This document shows, piece by piece, positions 21,803 through 32,594 of a DNA stretch of 64,000 nucleotides (positions are counted from its first letter, which is position 1; every line of letters begins with the position of its first letter). The DNA is from Adineta vaga (taxonomy: Eukaryota > Rotifera). The position numbers and the translations under genes were made by a program. The notes beneath the pieces were generated by a model that ran no database searches, had not been told where the DNA came from, and saw nothing but the letters and a program-made list of their open reading frames with translations. The stretch lies in assembly GCA_021613535.1 (NCBI GenBank), contig CP075493.1, forward strand, positions 4,464,001 through 4,528,000, read 5' to 3'.

Positions 21803-23578
21803 ATGAAATTCATTTGTAGTTGGTTAATTGTAATACTTCTGTTGGTGAGACAATCATCAATAGAAGGAAAGAAAGTTTTTGTATCAGATTATGGTGCTTA
21901 TCCAAATGATAATCTTGATGATACGATTGGAATTCAAACAGCTATCAATGAAGCGATTCAAAATGGATATATAAGTGATATTATTTTTGGATTTGGTATT
22001 TATACAATATCATCGACGATTAATATACAAAATGTAGTTAATTTAACAATAACTGGAGAAGGAATAGATCAAACATTTCTTATTGGTTACAATGAAGTCA
22101 CTATATTTGTTGCACAAAAATGTCAAGGATTAAAGTTTACTTCATTTTCAATTGATTATATTCCACTTCCATTTACAGCTGGATATGTTGTTAATGTTGA
22201 TGATAAATTTCTAGATGTACGAGTTGTTCCACCGCATCAAACTGATGTTGGTCGACAAGTTCAAGCTATTCTTCGATATGATCCTGTACAGAAAAGACCT
22301 GCCTTTGGAAATGATACTTATGAAATGTATCAAACACCACCAACAGATAGAAATACAAGTATTGTTGAACCAGAAGTCATACGTTTACCATTGAGTTCAC
22401 CAACACAATTTCGTCAAGGAAATCCAGTTGTTGTTCGATATGCTTTTCGTGGTCATGCTATTTATGGTGAAGATTTAACTGATATTTTAGTCGAATCAAT
22501 TGCAATTTATACATCATGGGGTATGGGTTTTGTTACTCTTAGATCGAGACGTTTACAGGTAAAGAATTATCATGTTCTACCTCGTGATGGTCGTTGGATG
22601 AGTACAATTGTTGATTGTATGCATTTTATTGATACGAGAGAATATGTTTCGATCTCTGATAGTGAATGTCATGCCATGGGTGATGATGGTTTAAATGTTC
22701 ATGCCGTTTTCTTTCTTGTAACGGAAATTATTGATGCGAATACGATTATGATTCAAACAAAAAATTCTGATGTATTTATAAATTTTGATGTTGGAACAAA
22801 TTTAGAATTCAGTGCTAATCAACAACCATTTGTTGTACATGGAAGTGGATTAGTTGCATCGATTTCATCTACGAATTCGAGTGATTCAAGAAAAATTACT
22901 TTTACAAATCCACTTGTTAATATAAATGTCAATGATTGGGCATGTGGTTCCGATACTCCTATATTGACGATACGAAATTTTACAGTAGCAAATAATCGTG
23001 CTCGTGGTGTTCTTTTAGAGACGCGTAATATTGATATTCGACAATCATTGTTCTATCGTACAAGTGGACCTGCCGTTTTAATTCAACCATCAATGTATTG
23101 GCATGAAGGTCCTGAAGCTCGAAATGTCTCATTGATTAGTAATATTTATATGGAAAATAATGAAGGTATTGCGCAAGAAAAAGGTATTATAACTATTTTA
23201 CCTGATCCAATTGATATAGTTCCTGTAATTAATGATATTCGCATTGAATCTTCATCATTCTATCTTGGATTATCCAGTCAAGGACTTTTACAAAGTGATA
23301 ATATGAATAATTTATATCTTACAGGCAATTATATTGCTACAAATCTGTCGACACCATTTATAAGTATTTGTAATAGTCGAAATATATCTGCAACGAATAA
23401 TTGTGTCGTAAACAAGGAAACGAAAATTACAGAATATTATACATTCGATCAAACAAATCCTTGTTCAATGAATTTAAGTAGTTTAATTGATTTACCACCA
23501 TCAGCATTTAATGCATCATTTCCACCACCTGTCATAATGAATAAGAGTTTCTCTTTTCAAAATCAACATTTCAATTAA
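21803..23578 (+). CDS. Secreted right-handed beta-helix protein, GH110-like glycosidase candidate
   Basis: Single exon. I prefer the ATG at 21803, which opens into a signal peptide (MKFICSWLIVILLLVRQSS), over the in-frame ATG at 21695; the product is then 591 residues. The mature protein begins with the pectate-lyase-superfamily entry motif (VFVSDYGAYPNDNLDDT), followed by helix coils rich in small hydrophobics and asparagine. Near residues 290-310 there is an acidic motif (HAMGDDGLNVHA) with an upstream D-C-M-H-F strand. This arrangement resembles the active-site strands of GH110 alpha-1,3-galactosidases, so a secreted glycan hydrolase is my best guess. Absence of introns and a bacterial-type domain fit horizontal acquisition, common in bdelloids, but this is inferred. 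It ends 9 bases from the convergent MAM gene. Confidence 0.65.
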   Translation: MKFICSWLIVILLLVRQSSIEGKKVFVSDYGAYPNDNLDDTIGIQTAINEAIQNGYISDIIFGFGIYTISSTINIQNVVNLTITGEGIDQTFLIGYNEVTIFVAQKCQGLKFTSFSIDYIPLPFTAGYVVNVDDKFLDVRVVPPHQTDVGRQVQAILRYDPVQKRPAFGNDTYEMYQTPPTDRNTSIVEPEVIRLPLSSPTQFRQGNPVVVRYAFRGHAIYGEDLTDILVESIAIYTSWGMGFVTLRSRRLQVKNYHVLPRDGRWMSTIVDCMHFIDTREYVSISDSECHAMGDDGLNVHAVFFLVTEIIDANTIMIQTKNSDVFINFDVGTNLEFSANQQPFVVHGSGLVASISSTNSSDSRKITFTNPLVNINVNDWACGSDTPILTIRNFTVANNRARGVLLETRNIDIRQSLFYRTSGPAVLIQPSMYWHEGPEARNVSLISNIYMENNEGIAQEKGIITILPDPIDIVPVINDIRIESSSFYLGLSSQGLLQSDNMNNLYLTGNYIATNLSTPFISICNSRNISATNNCVVNKETKITEYYTFDQTNPCSMNLSSLIDLPPSAFNASFPPPVIMNKSFSFQNQHFN

Positions 23579-23587
23579 AAGATTTAT

Positions 23588-25566
23588 TTAAAAGAATTTT
23601 AACAAAATACAAAAAACAATTAAAATGAATTCATTCGAAAATAATACTCTTCTTGCATTGCTTCGAGTAGATGTACTAGTCGATTCGGTTATTGTGATTG
23701 TTGTTGTTGTCGGTGTCGTCGTTGTAGTTGAACTAATAGTTGTAGTAGTATCAGTTGTTGTTGTTGTGGTTACAGTAGTCGTCGATGTCGTAGAGGTTGT
23801 CGTTGTAGTTGTAGTTGTAGTTGGATCGAGAATATCACAAGGTCCTATTTCAATATCATCAAATGCAACTGACACAGGTACATTGACAAGTTGATGAACA
23901 TAGAAATAGATTGTTCCTTCACAAACAATCTTTGGCACAGGTATAACTATAGTTTGCCATCCTTTACTATCATCTAATTTTCGTTGCCAGATACTTTGAC
24001 TATCACAAAGACCAGTCCAAACACTTACTACTGTACCATTTTGATTTTCTACAGATGATTTTACATAATAAGCATATCGTACACACATTCCTAAATTGAA
24101 TTCGACCATTTTTGGCGGAAGGACAACACCAGAATTTCCAGCCATGAAAGGTAATTGACGATTCCAATAAACGAAACCACCAGTTGATGAATTTGTTGTA
24201 TGATCATGAAATGGACCTAATGTTCGATCTGGAATAGTTTCACTAGTTTCGATGGTAAAATTGTATGTTGGTGTAGTATACCGATCTCCATTTTGCATTC
24301 CACACATCGATGAATTATCGAAATTGCATTCAAAAGAGAGAAGCATACCATCGTATGGAAATGTGATTGGAGGATAGGCACATGTTACAGAGAGATCATC
24401 TATAGCAAATGAACGTGGATAAGCTTTCAGAGTATCTACACGAAACCATAATGAATAATATCCAAGCGGTAAATTGATCACACTCCATGTCCTGTATACA
24501 AAAGAACACATTCGATTAATATCAGCTATGATGTATAAAATAGAGAGAATAACTTACCATTTTGCATTTGTATATCTGAAAAGCATCGAAAATCATATTT
24601 ATATATCTATATTCTGTTTGATGTTAGTGAGACTTACATATATTCACGAAACGTTGGTGGCCATATTTGTTGTACTGTTTCAAATGGATCTAAATATCTC
24701 GCATACACTTTTAGATAGCTATAATACTCGACACCAAAGGCATAATAATGAAAATTCAAACAGAAAGATTCATTTGCAGTAATATCGAATTGTGTTCGTG
24801 TAGCTAGATATCCGACATTACCCTGCTCGATTAGTTTCGAGTTTGCAACAAAAGCATAATGTCCTGATTGATTTCCATAGGTGAAATCAAAGGTAGGTGC
24901 TTTCGTTTCTTCTACAATAGCTTCACTTGCCTTCTTTATTAACCATGGATATGGATAATCTGATAATGAAACAAATTCATTGACACAGTTAGATTCAAAA
25001 TCACATGCTAGTAGAGTTTTAGGAGGTTCAGGACGTGGTTCATCGCAGTAATCAATAGATATATCATCGAATGCTAGAGGTTTAACTGAAACATTCGATC
25101 GAATAAATAATTTGAATTTTTCAGCTGGTAATCGAATTTTAACTAGTGTCCAATCGTTAGTCGAAGGATCTTTTCCTGGTATTGATGCGACAATTCGTGT
25201 AAGTTGTTCATCATCACCTTGTACTAATTGAACTGTGAATGGAAAGTCAATACGAGGTGTATAGTACCACATTTGAAAGCATACAGCTCGATCAAGTGGT
25301 AATTGGACCCATTCTTTGGTTTTGATTTCAGCCTCAACGTTATAAAATGGTGGCTGACTTTGTGGACTATAGAAAAGATAGTGTCCAGCACTTGTATTCA
25401 GTGTATGATCATGATTAGTGGGTAGTGGATGAGCACCATCGGTCAAACCCCAATTACTGTCAATGGCAAAGTCGTTACAAGATGTCTCAAAATCACATTT
25501 GAGAATAGCCGTGTTACTATTGTGGAATGTAAATGCACAAAGAGTAAAAAAGAACAATGAAAACAT
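23588..25566 (-). CDS. Secreted or surface-anchored protein with three MAM-like domains and a Thr-rich stalk
   Basis: Three exons on the minus strand: 25566-24638, 24575-24558 and 24491-23588, with phase-2 junctions. The middle exon is only 18 bases. The product is 616 residues. Order: signal peptide (1-21), MAM-like domain 1 (about 22-178, starts KCDFETSC, ends FDDISIDYC), domain 2 (about 186-345, ACDFESNC ... AIDDLSVTC), domain 3 (about 360-525, ECNFDNSSMC ... FDDIEIGPC), a poly-Thr/Ser stalk, and a C-terminal hydrophobic tail (ILIVFCILLKFF) suited to GPI attachment or a short membrane anchor. MAM domains mediate adhesion or receptor dimerisation. The frame is intact, unlike that of its neighbour at 25787-27815. 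The stalk's ACN codons make a GTN-rich tract on the plus strand. Confidence 0.78.
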
Positions 25567-25600
25567 GTTGATAGCTTAAGTGTGTTTGTAAAAGAGATGA

Positions 25601-25621
25601 TATATATATATATATATATAT
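25601..25621. repeat. (TA)n microsatellite
   Basis: About 20 bases of alternating TA just upstream of the intact MAM gene. A shorter ATATAAATATATAT version sits at the same place upstream of the second MAM copy (about 27850), as expected if the promoter region was duplicated with the gene. Confidence 0.85.
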
Positions 25622-25786
25622 CGCAGACAATGTGAGATAGGATGTTGCATAGCCGTTGTGCAAGAACAAACCTTGATAGATATGACAATGCAGGATATTT
25701 TATAAACTGATAAGATTAGAAATTGTTTTGCATATGTTCTGCATTATCTGAGATTATAGTAAAGAATTACATGACAACCTTTATTA

Positions 25787-27815
25787 TTAAAATAATGATA
25801 GAAAAAGACAAAAAAGAAAATAAATGAAAAACGTCTGAAATCTATTTGAACAAAATACTCGACGAGCATTGCTCTTTGAAGTTGTTGTTGTTGTTGTTGT
25901 TGTTGTAGTTGATATTGTCGAACCACTAGTAGTTGTCGTAGTATGAATAGTACTACTAGTAGTAGTAGAGGTAACAGTGGTGGTAGCCGGTGTTGTTGAT
26001 GTAGTTGTTGATGGTGATGTGATTGTGGTTGTCGTCGTAGATGTAACTGTCGTAGTTGTAGTAAAAGTATTACATTGATCAATAATGAAATCATCAATAG
26101 CAACTGCCACTGCAACTGGTGTTTTTTGATAAACTGACAAATAGTACGTTTCCATACATACAACATTAGGAGCAAGCAAATTAACAACTTGCCATCCTTG
26201 ACTATCATCTAATAATATGGACCATAAAGTAGTACCAAAACATCCTCCTGTTGTTACACCTAGCATTGTACCATTTTTATCCTTAACTGATGACTTAACA
26301 TAATAAGCAAATCGAATACACATTCCTAAATTTGATACCATAGGATACGCAGTAAATAAATAGCCTAAATCTCCGGAAGTAAAGGGTAGCTGACGTTTCC
26401 AATAACTAAAACCACCAGCTGATGAATTTGTTGTATGATCAAGAAGTGGACCTAAGCTTCGATCTGGGACTGTCTCACCAGTTTTGATAGTAAAGTTGTA
26501 CATTGGTTTCATAAAACGATCTCCAGTCTCCATTCCACACAACGTTAGATTATCGAAATCACATGAAAAGTGAAGTAAACCAGTGTTATCATCTCGAATT
26601 TTGGCTGGAGGATAAGCACATGATGTTACAGATATATCATCGATCGCATAAGAACGAGGAATCATCAGTACTATCTACACGAAACAATAATGAATAGTAC
26701 CCTTCAGGCAAATCTACAATTCCCCAAGTCCTAGGCACGAAAGACAAGAGACACATTAAATTACCATTCTAACTCATTTTTTGTCAAAAGTAAAAACTTA
26801 CCAATTATCACTTGCATATCTGAAAAGAAGAAGATTATGAATGGTAATATATAAGCTGTTTAGTATATCATTCCATCTTACACTTACATATATTGTTGGT
26901 ACAGTGGTGGCCACAATTGTTGTACAATTTCAGGTGATTCATATAATTGTGCATATATTTTCAAATTACCCGATAACATTCGACCATAATTATAATAATA
27001 AAAGTTTAAACAGAACGATTCATTCGCAGTGATATTCAAGGAAGTTTGAAGAGCAAGATACCCAACTATCCTGTTTTGATTGATTTGGAATTAGGAACCA
27101 ACGCATAATGCCCTGATTGATTACCATATGTGTAATCAACGATAGGTGCTTGCCTCTCTACTTTCACAGCATCACTTGCTTTCATTATTGACCATTCGTA
27201 TGGATAGCCGGATAATGGAATGAAATCATTTATACATGATGTTTCAAAAGTACATGTATATAATATTTCCGAAGGAGATGGCAATGGTTCATCACAAACA
27301 TCGATAGAAAGATCATCTATCGCTAGTGGAATAGTAGTCGTATTCAAACGGATAAATAATTTGAATTTTTCAGCTGGTAATCTTATTTTAACTAATGCCC
27401 AATCATTAGTCGAAGGATCTTTTCCTGGTATTGTTGCAACGATTCGTGTTAGCTGTTCATCGTCACCTTGGACTAGTTGAATTGAAAATGGAAGATCAAA
27501 ACGAGGAGTATAGTACCACATTTGAAAGCATACAGCTCGATCAAGAGGTAATTGAACCCATTCTTTGGTTTTGATTTGAGCCTTTACATTATAAAATGGT
27601 GGCTGACTTTGTGGATTATAGAAAAGATAGTGTCCAGCACTTGTATTCAGTGTATGATCATGATTGATGGGTTTCGGATGAAGTCCATCAGTGAAACCCC
27701 AGTTCGTATCAATGTCAAAATCATCGCATATGGTTTCAAAATCACATTTGAGAATAGCTGTGTTACTATTATGGAATGCAAATGCACAAAGAGTAAAAAG
27801 GAATAGTGAAAACAT
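25787..27815 (-). pseudogene. Second MAM-domain gene copy, frame-disrupted
   Basis: Paralogue of the gene at 23588-25566 with the same layout: start at 27815, exon 1 to 26888, an 18-base exon at 26802-26819 and exon 3 from 26730. Two lesions separate it from the intact copy. In exon 1, at about 27073-27078, the sequence is one base shorter than the homologous site, creating a TAG after SIKTG. In exon 3, at about 26665-26678, it is two bases shorter, so the frame only resumes at IPRSYAIDD. The remainder, including the third MAM domain (starting SCDFDNLTLC), Thr-rich stalk and hydrophobic tail, stays open. Flanking sequence retains detectable similarity upstream. Either a recent pseudogene or two sequencing/assembly errors; the two shifts do not sum to zero locally and lie in different exons. 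Confidence 0.7.
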
Positions 27816-28107
27816 GTTGACGGTTTGAGTATGTGTATATGAGAGATAATATATAAATATATATGTCGCTGACAATGTAAGATAAGATATTGCATAGTTG
27901 TCGTGCAAGAACAAAACTTGACACGTATGATAATGTCGAACAATTTATAAACTGATAAAATTAGGCAAATGTTTTATGTATGTTCTTCACTATTAGTTTA
28001 TAAATTCAATTCGTTATTTTTTAAAATATTAGACGAAATTTCCGACTTTTGAATGAGTTTTATTGACACTCTCACATCCGCCAGAAATTTCGTTTTGGGA
28101 AGACATG

Positions 28108-28890
28108 TTAATCAATTTTGTCTTTTGTTATTTGTTTAAATTCAGCAAAAACAGCATGATGATCTGTTTCTCCTTTCGTATCAATGATTGAACATTCGTT
28201 TAATTTCCAATAATCATTCATACGAGGATGTGTATAAATATAATCAATTCTGGTACCGTATGGACACGTTGCTACTTGTTCATCTTTTAAAGTTGAATTC
28301 ATTGTTCGAAAAGCATCTTGATAATTCCATTGATGTGTTATTAGATGTGTTAAATCGAATCGTGGCTTTTCCCAACCAGCTGTTTGCCGTTTACCAACTA
28401 CAATATCACGATAATAAGTATCTGAATAATCTTCTCTTGTCAAAGCATTCATATCACCAATGACGATATCAATATTTTCTTTGTGGGGATTAAATTCTTG
28501 AATTTGTTTTATTCGATCATCTTCATTACGATGATCTAAATGTGTTACAGCAAATGTTAAATTTTCTATACCTTCTAAACAAAACTGAAGCATTGATCGA
28601 TTTCCACCGTTACAGAAAAAAGTAATTTGTTGAATAGAGGAACAAGCGATGGGATATCGAGATATAATACCATTACAAAAAGTACGCTTCGGTGGTCCAT
28701 ACGCAGAAAAAGGTAAACAAAGGCGTTGAGAAAAATCTCTCCATTCATCATTTTCTTGCATTTCTTGTACTGCAATAACATCGAGATTGAATGGACTAAG
28801 AATTGCTGCTAATTCAGACACATTCCTAGATGTACTACGAGGTCGACGAAATGAATGCACATTGATTGTAGCTATACGAAGTGTTGCCAT
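28108..28890 (-). CDS. Endonuclease/exonuclease/phosphatase (DNase I-fold) family protein
   Basis: Single exon. I prefer the ATG at 28890, which starts directly into the first strand of the fold (LRIATINVHSF); an ATG 34 codons upstream would add a low-complexity leader. The product is 260 residues. Hallmark motifs: N in TINVHSF, the metal ligand E in VIAVQEMQE, THLDHR, GDMNAL (the G-D-x-N motif), RIDYIY and the catalytic TDHHAV near the C-terminus. All key residues of the EEP superfamily are present, so it is probably an active Mg-dependent phosphodiesterase or nuclease. No signal peptide, so intracellular. It could equally be a tyrosyl-DNA phosphodiesterase 2-like or general EEP enzyme; the substrate is not predictable. 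Confidence 0.75.
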   Translation of the reverse strand: MATLRIATINVHSFRRPRSTSRNVSELAAILSPFNLDVIAVQEMQENDEWRDFSQRLCLPFSAYGPPKRTFCNGIISRYPIACSSIQQITFFCNGGNRSMLQFCLEGIENLTFAVTHLDHRNEDDRIKQIQEFNPHKENIDIVIGDMNALTREDYSDTYYRDIVVGKRQTAGWEKPRFDLTHLITHQWNYQDAFRTMNSTLKDEQVATCPYGTRIDYIYTHPRMNDYWKLNECSIIDTKGETDHHAVFAEFKQITKDKID

Positions 28891-29257
28891 CGTGTATGAA
28901 GACGTTAAAATAATTGTAGATGTTGAGTCCACGTGCTCTTTGCTTTCGTATTTGATGTAAAAATGATTCGGTTCTCTTTTCCTATTTTGCAAATGTGCGT
29001 CAACAATGACGTCATACTATGAATAATTATAAAAAGACAAACCTATTCTCGTGAAATGTGTATCACTTGAAATCTTCTAGTCAATTCATAACACTATATG
29101 GAACTATAAACTAATGAACTCAATCATGTTACGTATTATTGGTCATTGTTTAAATTCGAAACGGCAAAGATTATGTTATTTATCTGTCTTATATATATAT
29201 ATATATATATATATTTCAAAAGAAAACTTTATTAAAACAACGAATCATCGCATTTAT
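28891..29257. other. Gene-less stretch with (AT)n tract
   Basis: About 365 bases containing an uninterrupted AT dinucleotide run at about 29190-29214. Otherwise featureless; presumably the promoter of the EEP gene and the 3' end of the next minus-strand frame. Confidence 0.6.
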
Positions 29258-29707
29258 TCAAGCAATCGATATGACAAATGTTGAACTATGATTTACTAAT
29301 CGTCCATGTCGTGTTTTTGTTACATTATATTTATACACAATATCTTTGATCGGAGCAAATGTTAAATCTCCATTGTGAAATGGTTGATGACAATCAAGTT
29401 TGAATGATGAATACGTATCTGAATGATATATCGTGACAACTGGACTACCTGTAGTTTCATTCCTATCACACGAATGAGTGATACTATTTTTCTGATTGAA
29501 TTGATGTAATATGACACAGATATCTATCTTTTTTACGATAGCACATTGTTGAACAGTATTAATCGAAGTGAAACAAACAAGATCCGTATTATTCGATGAT
29601 AATGGTGATCTAGTAGCTAATGGTAAAAGTTCTTGAATAGTTGCATTTGCACCGTATGTTTGTTTAAGTATTTCATTAGCTGTCTCGATAACTAATGTTG
29701 AATTCAT
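29258..29707 (-). CDS. Uncharacterised reading frame, possible 3' fragment of a larger gene
   Basis: The minus-strand frame is open from about 29836 to 29258, but the first ATG is at 29707 (MNSTLVIETANEIL...). Upstream codons still look coding (KVWYDRENYEFN), so the true start or an upstream exon may be missing, or the gene is 5'-truncated. The visible 150-190 residues have about seven cysteines and several N-x-S/T sites (NSTL, NATI, NETT, NHSS), which suggests an extracellular domain. No family recognised. It lies between the EEP gene and the receptor cluster. Confidence 0.35.
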   Translation of the reverse strand: MNSTLVIETANEILKQTYGANATIQELLPLATRSPLSSNNTDLVCFTSINTVQQCAIVKKIDICVILHQFNQKNSITHSCDRNETTGSPVVTIYHSDTYSSFKLDCHQPFHNGDLTFAPIKDIVYKYNVTKTRHGRLVNHSSTFVISIA

Positions 29708-29961
29708 TGATGATATATCACTACCCAAATTAAATTCATAGTTTTCACGATCGTACCAAACTTTGAAAGTGTTATTTTTTTTATAAAATAGATACGAACA
29801 GATTAACCTTTTTCTAGATAAATTATTTCTATTTTTTCACGATCAATACAAAGGAAACCAATGCATATAAATTCTTTATTTTAACACAAATCAGTTATTA
29901 ACATGAACGGTTTTATATTGAAAGGTAACAGTTGAATCTAATTTCCATTGTCAATTAGATT

Positions 29962-31084
29962 TTACCCAGCCCGAGCTTCACGTATGTGTTCATGTCTAAA
30001 ACCAAGTCGAATTTTATTCGATAAATACTGTCTTAAATCATGATTATTTATAAATAAATGTATAACTACACTGCATAAAGACATTTCACATAATAGAACA
30101 GAACATGCATAGATAATTATATCAATATCAATCAGTTGATTGATAATACGAACAAAATAAATTGGACTCCAACCACCAATAAAAGTAGCAAAGACAAAAA
30201 TCATTTGTCGTACTAAAGCTACTTCTCGTGAATTAAATTTTATTTGTTGATTATTATTATTATTCGTTGTTAAAATATCGATAACTTGTGGTTGTATACG
30301 ACGTGATGATGATCGAATATAACGAAATATAAGAGCATTTAAAATAATTGTCGTCATCGAAGGAATAATAATAACCATAATACCCGTATAAATCCGACTA
30401 GAAAGTGGATCACTACAAATCTATAGAAGAAGATTATCAACATTTTCATTACATACTACAATCTTTATTCTAAATATAGTTGTTAATATCCTGAAGGAAA
30501 GGTACTGAAAATAAGAAATATATTCCGTCGTTGTCTACGACCTTATTTATATATTCGATTGATTACATCATTGCACCTAGTTGTGTTTAAGATTTGTAAG
30601 AAATCTCATTTTCAATGTATTCATCTCTATATCAGTAAAATTGACTTACTGAAACTTTGACGAAAATGACTGGTAACGAAAGAAGTAGAACAGTTATCCA
30701 TTGACTTGTAATACATATAATTACCCATCTTTTTGTCTTAAAAATTGGTTTTGTATGATAAACAATAAAGAAAAATCGATGAATAGAAAAAATCATAAAT
30801 CCAAATGGTACTCCAAGACTTGCGAAATTATATGCATAGAATAAAATAAAACATGAAGACATATTGAATAAAACTTCTGGATCATAATAATTTATTGTGA
30901 AATAAGTAATAAAAAAAGTACAACTGGCAATGACAGCTAAACATATATTGAGAATAAACATGTTATTTCGATGACGAAATCGACGAATACATAGAATTAA
31001 TATTGAATATGTTATTGTCAAGATTAGAGCCAATGCTAGAATAGCATCTTGAAGAATAGCAAAGATGAACGACGTATCTGTCAT
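29962..31084 (-). CDS. Rhodopsin-like G protein-coupled receptor (tandem copy A)
   Basis: Two exons, 31084-30650 and 30420-29962, separated by a 229-base phase-0 intron (GTAAGT...CTATAG), giving 297 residues. Exon 1 carries helices 1-4 and exon 2 helices 5-7. The end of helix 3 reads SIHRFFFI in place of D/E-R-Y. Intracellular loop 3 has basic SSSRRIQPQ, helix 6 contains FIGGWSPIYF, and the tail ends HEHIREARAG. It belongs to the short-loop receptor family expanded in bdelloids; ligand unknown, chemosensory role possible. The frame-1 continuation of exon 1 past the donor ends within a few codons, which supports splicing. First of three head-to-tail copies sharing this intron. Confidence 0.75.
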
Positions 31085-31296
31085 GATATTAAATGGATTC
31101 AGAAGAGTCGATGTTTAAATCTCTTGATAAATTTAGAGAAGAAGAAGAAGAAAACTTGACAGGTGCTTTTAATCTTATTAATAGCTTCTTCCAGTAATGG
31201 ACTTCATGTGAAGAGACAAAGATATTTATATCCTATTGATCATAAAATCTTTATTTAAAAAGAAGACATATACAAATGATTCCATTAAGAAAAGTT

Positions 31297-32422
31297 TTAA
31301 TGTCTGAAATAAAATTGAATCTTATCGGAGATATATTGTCGTAATTCACGATTAAATACAACTAGATTGAACACTAAGCTAAGTGCAGCTATTTCACATA
31401 TTAATACTAAAATTCCATTTGAAATCACGTCAACTGTTATGTATAGATTAACAATATTCGATAGATAAACTGGACTCCACCCAAGAATAAAAATAACAAA
31501 TGTAAATATCATTCGTTGCAATAAAACAATTTCTCGGCGACCGATTTTTCCTTGTTGATTAGAATTAATACCAGTGTTTATCACACTAAACACCTGTGGT
31601 AAAACACGACGAGTCGATGAACGAACATGTAAAAAAATAAGTCCATTCAATATGATATTGATTGTAGAAGGAATAATGATAGTCATTATACAGGCATAAA
31701 CTTGAAAACCAATTGAAATACCACAATACTAAAAAGTAAACTTCATAGAAAAGAACTTTTACTACATCTTAAAGATTATGAATACATCTTTTGAAACGAC
31801 ATGATAAAATACTATCAAGTAATCAGTGCTATTCATTTCACAAATAGAATTGAGTTTAATGAGGATAATAACATTTCGTTTCAATAATTTTAATATTCTC
31901 GAAGAATATTTTCAGTAATAGTGAATCATTTGAATCTTAGCTCTGTATTACTTACTGTGTAACAATTTAAAACAACAAGTAACTTACGGGTTCTGATCGA
32001 AAAACAAATGGTAATGATAAAAAAAATGTTAGAATCCATTGACTTGCAATACATATGATAACCCATTGTCTTGATTTGAAAAAAACTTTAGTATGATAGA
32101 TAATAAAGAAATACCGATGAATAGTAAAAGTAACAAAAGCAAATGGAATGCTTATATTAGCAATATTATTTGCATAAAATAATAGAATACATAAATGTTG
32201 AGCATATAAACGTTGTGGATCAAAATAAGATAATGTAAAATGAATGAAGAAATAAACACAACAACATATAACAGTAAAACAAATGTTGAATATAATCATA
32301 TTATTTCGATGACGAAAACGTTCGATGAAAAGAATTGATATTGATAATAGTATGGCTAAGAATATAGCTATTGCTAATAGACTATCTTGAAGGATGAGAA
32401 ATATATAACTTATATCTGTCAT
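31297..32422 (-). CDS. Rhodopsin-like G protein-coupled receptor (tandem copy B)
   Basis: Two exons, 32422-31988 and 31728-31297, around a 259-base phase-0 intron (GTAAGT...TTTTTAG), giving 288 residues. I chose the ATG at 32422 (MTDISYIF) because it aligns with copy A; an ORF start 26 codons upstream is not shared. Exon 1 is exactly as long as in copy A (435 bases). Helix 3 ends TIHRYFFI, helix 6 has FILGWSPVYL, and exon 2 starts YCG like copy C. Same probable role as its neighbours. Sequence divergence among the three copies is considerable, so the duplication is not very recent. Confidence 0.77.
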
Positions 32423-32594
32423 GATGAAAGTGTAACTAATATGATCTTTGATTTCCAAATAAATGAGGTAAAAGAAGAATGTGAATGTTTTATTCTGCAT
32501 CCTAGATTATCAACACTTATTTCCGTTTGCTTTTTTGAAAGGAATAATTACATATACAAATGTCACAATCAATTCTATTCATCATATTTGTTTG

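Larger units (their letters stand above)
23588..27943 (-). repeat. Direct tandem duplication containing the two MAM genes
   Basis: The segments of about 23.6-25.7 kb and 25.8-27.95 kb are head-to-tail copies: coding exons, the 18-base exon, intron positions, stalk and about 100 bases of upstream sequence all align. Both copies have identical intron phases. Confidence 0.8.

Noticed and set aside
23625-23894. Valine-rich plus-strand frame
   Set aside because: It is the complement of the poly-Thr stalk codons of the minus-strand MAM gene.
25744-26208. Gln/Leu-rich minus-strand frame
   Set aside because: It is an alternative frame of the Thr-rich stalk of the second MAM copy.
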